Source of the DNA: an uncultured Lachnospiraceae bacterium
GTDB lineage: Bacteria > Bacillota > Clostridia > Lachnospirales > Lachnospiraceae
Assembly (NCBI GenBank): GCA_910588955.1
Contig: CAJURQ010000027.1
Coordinates: 1-51,048 of the forward strand
Direction: 5' to 3'
Length of the DNA stretch: 51,048 nt
Of the stretch, positions 27,037 to 34,699 are shown piece after piece (the stretch's first letter is position 1; every line of letters starts with the position of its first letter). The position numbers were made by a program, and so were the translations under genes. The notes under the pieces were generated by a model. That model saw nothing but the letters and a program-made list of their open reading frames with translations. It was not told the origin of the DNA and made no database searches.

Positions 27037-27826
27037 TTTCCTCACCTCCGCCCTCTTCACTGGAGGAGCCTCTGTCAGCAGGCGCAAGGAAGGACTTCAG
27101 TTTTTCCTCGATGACACGGGGGTTCTCACCCGCCTGAATGGAGAGCAGACCTTCGATCTCGATCTCCTTCATCATCATCTCCTCGTCATTCTTACCTTTC
27201 AGCTTCGTGGCAACAGGCGCACATATCCAGTTCGCAAGGACAGAACCGTAGAAAGTCGTAACCAGAGCGACCGCCATGTTAGGACCGACCGCCGCAAGGT
27301 CGGACAGGTCTTTCAGCATGTTGATCAGACCGATCAGGGTACCAATCATACCCCATGCAGGACCCATGGCTCCCAGATTCTCCCAGAAACCAATCTTTTC
27401 CTTATGCCTTCCCTCCACACTGACAAGTTCCGTCTCCATGATGGCGCGCACAAGTTCGGGATCCGTACCATCGACAATCAGCAGGATTCCCTTCTTCAAA
27501 AACTCATCATCTATATCGCTGGCTGCCTCTTCCAGAGAGAGTAACCCCTCCTTACGTGCAACGTTGGAAAGCTCTATAATCTTCTGGATGATCTCCGGCA
27601 CGTTCATTGTGGATGTCTTGAAAATAAGACCGATACTCTTCAAACCGCCGATAAATCCAGCCATGGGATAACTTGCCATGATACAGCAAAAAGCGCCGCC
27701 AAAGGTAATAAGCGCCGACGGAGGATCCAAGAAACTCATAACGGCTGCAAACGATTTGCCGAACACCATACCAAATATCATCAAAGAAAAACATACTACC
27801 AGACCGATAATCGAAGCTATATCCAT
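27029..27826 (-). CDS. motA: Flagellar stator protein MotA
   Basis: 265 aa with four membrane helices. The cytoplasmic loop (about 60-150) carries the charged residues that engage FliG. The third and fourth helices include NLGAMGPAWGMIGTLIGLI and GPNMAVALVTTFYGSVLAN, both strongly conserved. The Shine-Dalgarno sequence is weak. It is the second gene after the internal promoter upstream of flbD. Confidence 0.95.
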   Translation of the reverse strand: MDIASIIGLVVCFSLMIFGMVFGKSFAAVMSFLDPPSALITFGGAFCCIMASYPMAGFIGGLKSIGLIFKTSTMNVPEIIQKIIELSNVARKEGLLSLEEAASDIDDEFLKKGILLIVDGTDPELVRAIMETELVSVEGRHKEKIGFWENLGAMGPAWGMIGTLIGLINMLKDLSDLAAVGPNMAVALVTTFYGSVLANWICAPVATKLKGKNDEEMMMKEIEIEGLLSIQAGENPRVIEEKLKSFLAPADRGSSSEEGGGEENG

Positions 27827-27847
27827 ATGTACACACCCACTTTTACA

Positions 27848-28033
27848 CTAGTCTGCAAAAATATCCTTTCTATACGATTTTACTAAATTTTTCACTTCTT
27901 GTCTACTTTCTTTTACAATTATTTTCCGACCGGTAGTAAAAGAAAGCACCGTGTCAGGGGTTTCCTCCACCAGTTCCAGCAAATCCGGATTGATCAGCAC
28001 TTTCACGCCGTTAATCTTCGTGACCTCTACCAT
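27848..28033 (-). CDS. flbD: Flagellar FlbD/SwrD family protein
   Basis: 61 aa, matching the small FlbD (SwrD) family, reported in B. subtilis to increase motor power. The fold signature is VEVTKINGVKVLINPDLLE at the N-terminus, then TPDTVLSFTTGRKIIVKES. I chose the ATG at 28033, 8 nt after GGGGG, over a TTG two codons earlier. It is the first gene after a sigma-A-type promoter and sits just before motA. Confidence 0.92.
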   Translation of the reverse strand: MVEVTKINGVKVLINPDLLELVEETPDTVLSFTTGRKIIVKESRQEVKNLVKSYRKDIFAD

Positions 28034-28074
28034 AGACAAGCCCCCTGTTCCTTCCTATATAATACAACTCATTT

Positions 28075-28103
28075 ATTTTACCACACATCTACAAAAACTG
28101 CAA
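28075..28103 (-). promoter_or_regulatory. Internal sigma-A-type promoter upstream of flbD
   Basis: Minus-strand TTGCAG (28103-28098), 17-bp spacer and TAAAAT (28080-28075), placed about 40 bp before the flbD start and just after a terminator. It should let the stator, switch, export and chemotaxis genes be transcribed apart from the rod-hook genes. Confidence 0.75.
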
Positions 28104-28136
28104 AAAGAATTTTTACCAATCTGATTCTTCACAGCG

Positions 28137-28176
28137 CAAAAAAGAAGACATCTGTGCGTCATTCCGTGCAGATGTC
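28137..28176 (-). terminator. Terminator after flgE
   Basis: Stem GACATCTG (28147-28154) with CAGATGTC (28169-28176), extended inward by G-U and G-C pairs. On the minus strand a run of six T (28143-28138) follows close behind the 3' arm. It lies about 20 nt after the flgE stop. It divides the fla/che locus into two transcription units unless read through. Confidence 0.8.
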
Positions 28177-28195
28177 CCCTTATTGCCTTAAATAA

Positions 28196-30307
28196 TCAGC
28201 GTTTCAAGTTTACCAGCTCTTCCAGCATGGAGTCGGAAGTGGTGATGATACGGCTGTTCGCCTGGAAACCACGCTGTGTTGTAATCATCTCGGTGAACTC
28301 GCCCGCCAGATCCACGTTACTCATCTCCAGAACGCCGGATTCCATGGAACCCTCGCCGTCGGAGGTAATGTCTATGCCGGTACCGTCAAACTCGCCGGAG
28401 TTCAAGGTCGTCTTGTAGAGGTTGTTACCTGCTTTCGCAAGACCTGCCGGATTGGCGAACTTCGTCACCGCGATCTGCCCTAACAGTTTGGAGAGACCGT
28501 TGTCGTAGGAAGCCCTGATCTTGCCGTCCTGACTGATCTCCACGCCAATCAGCGCACCTTCCTTACGGCCGGTGCCGAGGTTGTTCTCGCTGCCGTCGCC
28601 GTTGTCGTAAGCAACTGTGGATGTCTTTCCGTTGTTGACATTCCGGATCGTCGAGAAGTCGATGGAAATGTCGCTGAAGTGACCGAGGTCAACGGTCTGA
28701 CCCGTCAGATCCGTAGTAGAGCCTGCAAAATCCAGTGTTACCGCTGTCTGCTCTGGATCTCCCACATAGGAGAACTTACCAGTCTTGGTATCAAACACCA
28801 ACGCATTTCCTTCATACGACTCCACACGGGTCACACTGGCATGACCGTCGGGCGTAATATAATTGATGTCAAATTTCACGTTATCGGTACTGTTCAGCCC
28901 GTAAGCCTTCTCCATGATCTCTTCCTTGTCCGCGGGATAATTCAAAGTCACACCGAACGTACCTGTCGCCGCAGTAAACGCGGATTCCTTGTTAGTTGTA
29001 AACTGTGCTGTGAAGGACATCGTAACCGCGCCTTTTTCATCCACGGAAATGAGAGGCGCCGCCGGCGTACCACCGGTAGCCAGTTGCACATTGCCGCCCA
29101 GCTTACTTAATACCTCTCCCCATGCAGTTGCATCCGGACCCGTGGGCGGTGTAGCGTTGGGATTAGGTCCAAGCGGTGTTCTGTCTCCATAAGTAATACT
29201 ACCATCGGCATTCTTGGTTTCCGGTCTGTAATAATACTGCCCTTCCTTCTCGTCGTAAGTCAGACCATACTTCTCCTGAAGAACCTTTCGATCCAGAGTC
29301 ACATCGCCCTGCATGGTTACATCTGAATTTGCCGGCAGTTTGTTATTGTCGGCAGCCGGAGCCGTCACCTTCAGATTCTCCGCCATGGACATCATAACGT
29401 TCTCACCAAAGCCGGTCAGGATTTCACCGTAGTTATAGTTTACCGTAAAAGTTCCAGTTTTTCCATCCCCTGCATCCGTATAAGTCACGCTGCCGTCGCC
29501 GGGAAGACCGTAAACCTTTGTCTCTTCTATTGACTTAGCCTCTCCAAAGGACGCGATCTGGCTGATGTCATTGACATTATAGTAGTCCTTCAAGGACTGC
29601 CCGTTTTCATCCGTGATATCGTCGAGCTGTACATAATACTGTCCATCCTTGCTCAGCGCGTGAATACTGAACTGCGCCGTGTAGGAGTAGCCCCTCGAAT
29701 CGAAGAACTGGTATGTCCGCACGAGTCCCGCCTTGCTGTGCACATCGGAATCGTTCTTATCCAGAATACCAGATACGATACCGTTGGTGGTCGCTTCCGC
29801 GGGAGCGGTCATATTCTTCGCTTTCATTACCTGAAGCGCCTGCACGGGACCGGACTGAATCTCGCCGGTCTCCTCATCCACCTGCCAGCCCATCACGCGG
29901 TAGCCGGTGCTCGCCATAACGAGGTTACCCGAGCTGTCGATGTTGAAGGAGCCGTCTCTGGTAAAGAAGTTCTGGGAACCGCTGTTTACGATGAAGAAAG
30001 ATTCGCCCGTAATCATCACGTCCCACGGGTTATTCGTAGACTGGGCGTTACCCTGTCTGGTGATGGCAGTGTTGATCGCCGCCGTCTTGGAACCGAGACC
30101 GATCTGTCTCGCGTTGATACCGCCGCGCCCTGTGTCAGCGTTCGCGCCGGACGCCGCCTGTGTCTGCTGGTAGAGCAGATCGCTGAACACCATGTTCTGC
30201 GACTTGTATGCTGTTGTATTTACGTTTGCAATGTTGTTACCGATAACATCCATTCTGGTCTGGTGGGTTTTCAAACCCGATACGCCAGAAAAAAGTGATC
30301 TCATCAT
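28196..30307 (-). CDS. flgE: Flagellar hook protein FlgE, extended form
   Basis: Structural subunit of the hook. 703 aa, far above the common length of around 400. The N-terminal rod-like helix MMRSLFSGVSGLKTHQTRMD and ANVNTTAYKSQNMVFSDLLY, and the C-terminal QRGFQANSRIITTSDSMLEE, are typical for hook and rod proteins. The additional length lies in the middle, surface-exposed domains (about 150-560), which contain several Gly/Thr/Asp-rich beta segments. AAGGAGGTCA precedes the ATG. A following terminator ends this part of the locus. Confidence 0.94.
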   Translation of the reverse strand: MMRSLFSGVSGLKTHQTRMDVIGNNIANVNTTAYKSQNMVFSDLLYQQTQAASGANADTGRGGINARQIGLGSKTAAINTAITRQGNAQSTNNPWDVMITGESFFIVNSGSQNFFTRDGSFNIDSSGNLVMASTGYRVMGWQVDEETGEIQSGPVQALQVMKAKNMTAPAEATTNGIVSGILDKNDSDVHSKAGLVRTYQFFDSRGYSYTAQFSIHALSKDGQYYVQLDDITDENGQSLKDYYNVNDISQIASFGEAKSIEETKVYGLPGDGSVTYTDAGDGKTGTFTVNYNYGEILTGFGENVMMSMAENLKVTAPAADNNKLPANSDVTMQGDVTLDRKVLQEKYGLTYDEKEGQYYYRPETKNADGSITYGDRTPLGPNPNATPPTGPDATAWGEVLSKLGGNVQLATGGTPAAPLISVDEKGAVTMSFTAQFTTNKESAFTAATGTFGVTLNYPADKEEIMEKAYGLNSTDNVKFDINYITPDGHASVTRVESYEGNALVFDTKTGKFSYVGDPEQTAVTLDFAGSTTDLTGQTVDLGHFSDISIDFSTIRNVNNGKTSTVAYDNGDGSENNLGTGRKEGALIGVEISQDGKIRASYDNGLSKLLGQIAVTKFANPAGLAKAGNNLYKTTLNSGEFDGTGIDITSDGEGSMESGVLEMSNVDLAGEFTEMITTQRGFQANSRIITTSDSMLEELVNLKR

Positions 30308-30390
30308 AGTGAAATGACCTCCTTAAACTTGTATGGAACCGTCTGTCCTCTCTGTCAGTCGAGGACGTTAAGCCTCCTGTAAGGTCCGGC

Positions 30391-30795
30391 TTATATAATG
30401 ACCGCTCCGTCTATGTTTGTGAATACATTCTCATCAGCCTCCGTCTGATCCATCGCCGTGATAACCGTCTGATTCGGCACACTCACGATAAATGCAAGGG
30501 AATCTACCATGACCAATGATTCCTTTATCCCCTTCGCCGAGGCTTTTGCTGCTCCCATGTTCAGGCGTTCCACCTGTTCCTCGGTCAGCTCAATATTCCT
30601 GTCCGTCAGACGATTTGCCGCATGTTTGGAAAATCTGACTTCCCCGGGCTGTTCCATGCCGTCTGTCTTTTTTGACAGAATATCCTGAAAGCTTATGCCT
30701 CCCGACGCAGGCGCTTCGTCCTTGAATCTGCCTGTCTTCAAATATTGATCCTGAAGCTGCTCTATCGAAGGGAAAGAACTGCCTTGAATCTTCAT
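30391..30795 (-). CDS. TIGR02530 family flagellar operon protein
   Basis: 134 aa. The C-terminal two thirds match the family by the run VRFSKHAANRLTDRNIELTE, then KGIKESLVMVDSLAFIVSV and VFTNIDGAVII. The family occurs between flgD and flgE in Clostridia and Bacilli. A role in hook assembly or as a chaperone/regulator is suspected but not established. Order here (flgD, this gene, flgE) is the standard one. Confidence 0.9.
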   Translation of the reverse strand: MKIQGSSFPSIEQLQDQYLKTGRFKDEAPASGGISFQDILSKKTDGMEQPGEVRFSKHAANRLTDRNIELTEEQVERLNMGAAKASAKGIKESLVMVDSLAFIVSVPNQTVITAMDQTEADENVFTNIDGAVII

Positions 30796-30831
30796 ACTCT
30801 CTCCTCCCTGAGATCATCGCCCCGCTGTGGC

Positions 30832-31557
30832 TTACTTATCGTCGCCGTCATCGCCGTCATCGCCATCACCGTCACCGTCGTCACCATCGCCGCCGTTGTC
30901 CTTATCTGCATCAGCGATCGCCACCAGATCTTTCATCTTAGCCACATACTTCTTCATGGTGTCTACTTCCTCATCCGTCAGGAATTCTTTCTGGTAATCG
31001 GTCATCTTATCATACATCTCGTTCAGCTTTTCTACCTTTTCCCTGTCGGCAATCGTCAGATTTTCCATAGCGGGAAGCTTTTTGAGAATATTCAGCCAGT
31101 CTGCCGCCAGCTTATATGCCTCTATATAGGTAGGATCAGCTACTGTTGCCAGATCATCCATCGAATAGAGGTCTCCGCGGATAGACAGGTACGCCTTGTT
31201 GTTCTCATATGTGACAAAGTCCACGGGGCCCTGTACCTGTGTAAGTCTGCCCTGACTATCCCTCACATTTAAGAGTACCGTCTGTCCTACTAACGCCGAC
31301 GCCCGGAAAAGATCCATGGATGCGCTCATGTTCTGCATCTGCTCCAGTTCCGAGAATGTCGCATACTGGGAAATATACTCTGTGTTTGAGGTGGGCTCCA
31401 GCGGATCCTGATACTTCATCTGCGCCACCAGAAGCTGTAAGAAAGCGTCCTTATCCAGCGTATTGCTTGACTTTACGCCCTTTCTCGCCTCCTCAAGGGA
31501 CGCCGCGGAATTGGATTCCACGAACTTTCCGTTTTCTACTTTCTGTACTACGCCCAT
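30832..31557 (-). CDS. flgD: Hook cap protein FlgD with unusual C-terminal extension
   Basis: Scaffold for hook polymerisation. 241 aa. The conserved FlgD N-terminus (about 20-75) has LDKDAFLQLLVAQMKYQDPL and EYISQYATFSELEQM. The usual C-terminal Tudor/Ig-like cap domains are not apparent. After a short beta segment (about 85-115) comes a helical region (about 135-215, with MYDKMTDYQKEFLTDEE) that resembles helical repeats of Gram-positive surface proteins. A tail of about 25 residues of almost only Asp and Gly ends the protein. The tail is encoded by GCCGTCATC-like repeats and could vary in length. Confidence 0.88.
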   Translation of the reverse strand: MGVVQKVENGKFVESNSAASLEEARKGVKSSNTLDKDAFLQLLVAQMKYQDPLEPTSNTEYISQYATFSELEQMQNMSASMDLFRASALVGQTVLLNVRDSQGRLTQVQGPVDFVTYENNKAYLSIRGDLYSMDDLATVADPTYIEAYKLAADWLNILKKLPAMENLTIADREKVEKLNEMYDKMTDYQKEFLTDEEVDTMKKYVAKMKDLVAIADADKDNGGDGDDGDGDGDDGDDGDDK

Positions 31558-31643
31558 CCTTTCACTCCTTTCTGAATCATATTCTTACGGTCTCAGCAGT
31601 AAATGCTTCGACCTATATCACACGCTTCGCAGTTATCTACTCT

Positions 31644-33188
31644 CTATGCGGTATAGTCTACCGTATTGCCGTTTGCCTGCATCATCTCCACCGCGATACG
31701 CTCCGAATCGTCGAGTGCTTCAAGACCTTCCTCCTCCATCTCGTCGAGATTTAAGTTGATCCTTCTCGCGCCCTTCTTCGCGTTCTCGTTCTGCCGGTTC
31801 GCCGCGTCCTGTTCGTCTCCGAACTGTTCGCCGTACGCGTGGTTCGCAACTGTGACTTCCACAGCCTCCACCTTGATGCCCTGCTCCTCAAACTGCTCTT
31901 TAAGCTGGATCATCTGAGTCTCCAGAACTGCCTTCACGGTTTCGTTCTGTGCCGCAAACTGTGCTGTGATAACGCCGTCCTTCGCCGCGATCTGTACATG
32001 TACCGTACCCAGACTTGCGGGATGTAACTGCATCTCCATCTCCTGCATCTCGGGCTTCAAGTTAAACTTCATGTACTCTACAATCTGATCCATGATCTGA
32101 TTCGTCTCGGGCTGTGCGTATACCGGTCTCTCCACCGGCGCTTCCACCTCTTCGGTATGTCCCGTCATATTCTGTAAGAAAGCATTGCCCGCATTGTTTC
32201 CCGCCGCGTGCTCCTCTCCCTTATGCCCCGAGTCAGCCGTCTCCTCCTTCTTCAAAGCAGGAGCCGTCTCGGGCTTCGCCGTGTCTGTGACCTGCTCGCT
32301 GACGTGTTTCTCACCGCTCGCGTCATCAACCGTCACCTTGATCTGTACGGTGCCGCCATCCTTCTGTACGGATACCGCATAGTCTTTCATGCCCTCCACG
32401 CTCACCTCAGGCTCCTCCGCCATCGGGGTTTTGGTCTCCGGCATGGTAAGTACCGGCTCTTCTGTCTCTACAGGCGCTTTCTCCTCCGCGCTCATCTGCG
32501 CCATCAGTGCGTCAAGCTCCTCCACGCTCAGTCCCAAATCCTCCTGTAACGCCGCAAGAGTCTCATTCACCGACCGGAAAAGTTCCTGTAAGTTGCCGTA
32601 AAGCGTCTCGTCTGTGACCAGAGCCAGCTCATCCGTATTGTCTGTCAAATTTAATAACAGCTGTTTCAGATTCGCCGGATCAAAGAGATCCACCGCCGTA
32701 AGTCCTAAGACTTCCATTGCCTCTTCCACCTTTTCCAGCGGAATATCCATCACATCGACGATCTCACTGACGAGTTCTTTCGCCGCTTCCTCCACAGTTT
32801 CCTGTGTCTCGGCATCCTGTGTCTGAGCATCCTTTGCCTCGGTCGTCTTGCCGTCATTGCCGTCCTGCTCTACCGCGCTCTTCGTATCTTCCGCAGGTGC
32901 ATCCTTCTCTTCGGGCTTCTTCGTCTCCGCCGTCCGGTCCGTGCTTTCCTGTTTGGACACATCTTTCGGCTGTGCCGTCTCCTGCGCATTTTCCGTCATT
33001 GGCTGCTTCGGCGACGCTGCCGCGCTCACATTGCCCGCCTGCGCTTTCTGCAGCCCGGCAAGCTGGTCGCTCATCTTGTTCATGAGCTTGTCAAAGCGCT
33101 CCTGCACGACTTCCTCCGGCTTCACAGATGTCTGACTTCCCTGCACTGTCCCAAAGGACGACAGGGCGTTTACATTGTTTACCGTCAT
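31644..33188 (-). CDS. fliK: Flagellar hook-length control protein FliK
   Basis: 514 aa from the ATG at 33188. A long, disordered, Glu/Thr/Ala-rich N-terminal region (about 1-370) serves as the molecular ruler in this family. The C-terminal hook-length domain (about 400-470) has MEMQLHPASLGTVHVQIAAK and VKAVLETQMIQLKEQFEEQG. The reading frame extends to an upstream TTG, but AAAGGAGG favours the ATG, though spacing is long (12 nt). It lies before flgD, as usual. Confidence 0.92.
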   Translation of the reverse strand: MTVNNVNALSSFGTVQGSQTSVKPEEVVQERFDKLMNKMSDQLAGLQKAQAGNVSAAASPKQPMTENAQETAQPKDVSKQESTDRTAETKKPEEKDAPAEDTKSAVEQDGNDGKTTEAKDAQTQDAETQETVEEAAKELVSEIVDVMDIPLEKVEEAMEVLGLTAVDLFDPANLKQLLLNLTDNTDELALVTDETLYGNLQELFRSVNETLAALQEDLGLSVEELDALMAQMSAEEKAPVETEEPVLTMPETKTPMAEEPEVSVEGMKDYAVSVQKDGGTVQIKVTVDDASGEKHVSEQVTDTAKPETAPALKKEETADSGHKGEEHAAGNNAGNAFLQNMTGHTEEVEAPVERPVYAQPETNQIMDQIVEYMKFNLKPEMQEMEMQLHPASLGTVHVQIAAKDGVITAQFAAQNETVKAVLETQMIQLKEQFEEQGIKVEAVEVTVANHAYGEQFGDEQDAANRQNENAKKGARRINLNLDEMEEEGLEALDDSERIAVEMMQANGNTVDYTA

Positions 33189-33241
33189 TCCTTGCTCTTT
33201 CCTCCTTTCTGCAATTGTCAATGTACTAAAAATATAAATGT

Positions 33242-33286
33242 ATATATCACATGCAGCGAATCATCCGCTACATGGTATATATCGGC
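33242..33286 (-). promoter_or_regulatory. Intercistronic hairpin and sigma-D-like -10 upstream of fliK
   Basis: CATGCAGCG (33250-33258) pairs with CGCTACATG (33266-33274), a 9-bp stem with one G-T pair and a 7-nt loop, with AT-rich flanks (33242-33247 with 33277-33282) that can extend it. On the minus strand GCCGATAT (33286-33279), the exact flagellar sigma -10 consensus, overlaps the stem. A matching TAAA at the usual 15-bp distance is not clear (TTAC is found), so promoter activity is uncertain. Confidence 0.4.
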
Positions 33287-33334
33287 ATTTACCCGCTGTC
33301 AGTAAAGCGGTTCATCAAAGATTGTGAAACAAAA

Positions 33335-34219
33335 TCAATCGTCGGGATCCATGATCCTCGTGATCCTCGCTGCGACCTCAGCATCCATCACGCCCAGTAT
33401 CGCGCCCCGATCCGCCGGCTTCATCTGGCTCAGTATCTTAGCCGCCAGATCCAGATCATCGGTCATCGCCTCAAAGATAGAAGCTGCCTGCGCCGGTTCC
33501 ATCTCCGCGTACGCCTGCGCGTAATCCTGAATCTGCGCATCCATCTCCAGCTGCTGCACCACCTGTTTATACAGATACTCCGCCGTAGTGGGGTCTATGG
33601 TCTGGTAATACTTCTGATACTCCTCCGCACCCGGACCGTTCTCGGCGTAGACCACTTCCTCATAGAATTCCGTCTTGATGCGCTCAAACTCTACCTGCGC
33701 GTCCTCAAATGTCTGCAGACGCTCATTCTCCGCCCGAAGCTCCTCCAGCTCCTCGGAGTCCACGCTGCTTGCCGCCTGCGCGTCCTCGAGCTGTAATTCC
33801 AGTTCCTTGATATAGTCCACAGCTTCCCGCAAACTGGTGTAACCGCCGTAGGACTCCTCATCGTCCGTGGTGATCGTGGCATCCGCCGGCAGAATCTTGT
33901 TGATCACAGGCACATCCTTCAACACCGGCGCGAGCACCCCGGAACCAAAGCCGCCCACGTCCAGCTTGATCAGGAGACAGAGTATCGCCACCCAGATAAT
34001 TACGATAACAACCGTTACTAAAAAGACGGAGATGCCGCCGCCCTCGTCGTCGTCAAGCTGCGCCTCCTGCTCTGATATCTCCTTGGCTCGCTGCTTCGCT
34101 TCCTTTTTCTGTGCCTTCCGGTCGCTCTTGATCTTATTTCGCTCTTCCTTTAATCTCTTTTTTTCCGCTTTTTTATCAATGGGGGGTTCCATACCCATAT
34201 TCATTGCTTCAGCTGCCAT
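33335..34219 (-). CDS. MotE/YlxF-like flagellar protein with MgtE-N-type C-terminus
   Basis: 294 aa. A basic, Lys-rich cytoplasmic N-terminus (about 12-50) is followed by one membrane helix (about 63-87, ISVFLVTVVIVIIWVAILCL). A coiled coil spans about 130-190. The C-terminal helical domain (about 215-290) has YAEMEPAQAASIFEAMTDDL and AAKILSQMKPADRGAILGVM, which matches the MgtE-N-like domain of MotE. MotE chaperones MotC in rhizobia, and in Firmicutes the homologue sits between fliJ and fliK, as here. Its start overlaps fliJ by 11 bases. Confidence 0.85.
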   Translation of the reverse strand: MAAEAMNMGMEPPIDKKAEKKRLKEERNKIKSDRKAQKKEAKQRAKEISEQEAQLDDDEGGGISVFLVTVVIVIIWVAILCLLIKLDVGGFGSGVLAPVLKDVPVINKILPADATITTDDEESYGGYTSLREAVDYIKELELQLEDAQAASSVDSEELEELRAENERLQTFEDAQVEFERIKTEFYEEVVYAENGPGAEEYQKYYQTIDPTTAEYLYKQVVQQLEMDAQIQDYAQAYAEMEPAQAASIFEAMTDDLDLAAKILSQMKPADRGAILGVMDAEVAARITRIMDPDD

Positions 34220-34673
34220 TCCCGTTTTCCTTTCCGCGCTGCCCGTAGGTGTAACTCGTCAGCTCGTCTACCACCTTGGATTCTGCCGCCTTCTCCTCCT
34301 CCAAAAACTGGAGCAGCGCCTTCTCCTTGAGCTTTTCGTGCATCTTGCGCTCCTGCATGATCTCCGTCAGCTTCGCCCGTGCCTTCTCCACCGCTTCCTC
34401 GGCTTTGCGCACCTCAAACTCCTGCACCGCAATCAGTTCGTCCATGACAAGCACGGCGTTACGGTTATCCCGCAGTTCGTTCGCATGAACCGTCTGCTTA
34501 CGGATCTGCCGTCCTTCCTCCATATATGCTTCCTTTCGGTCAAACAGCGTCTGCAGCTTCTCCTGCTCTTCATTCAGCCGCATCTGCGCGCGACCGACCT
34601 CCATCTTCGCCTGCGTTTCGAGCTGATACTTGATATTCAGAATGCTCTGCATTCTGTATCTGAATTTCGCCAT
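34209..34673 (-). CDS. fliJ: Flagellar export protein FliJ
   Basis: Soluble coiled-coil component of the export ATPase complex. 154 aa, almost entirely helical, beginning with MAKFRYRMQSILNIKYQLET, the family signature, followed by heptad-rich sequence. It follows fliI directly and precedes the MotE-like gene, the normal place for fliJ. Confidence 0.92.
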   Translation of the reverse strand: MAKFRYRMQSILNIKYQLETQAKMEVGRAQMRLNEEQEKLQTLFDRKEAYMEEGRQIRKQTVHANELRDNRNAVLVMDELIAVQEFEVRKAEEAVEKARAKLTEIMQERKMHEKLKEKALLQFLEEEKAAESKVVDELTSYTYGQRGKENGNGS

Positions 34674-34699
34674 GGCAGGTCACCCCTTACTACTCCGAA

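Noticed and set aside
30838..30905. EF-hand or dockerin-type calcium site in the FlgD tail
   Set aside because: Asp and Gly alternate, but the fixed order of the calcium loop (Asp-x-Asp-x-Asp/Asn-Gly with a final Glu) is not met. It is low-complexity sequence.
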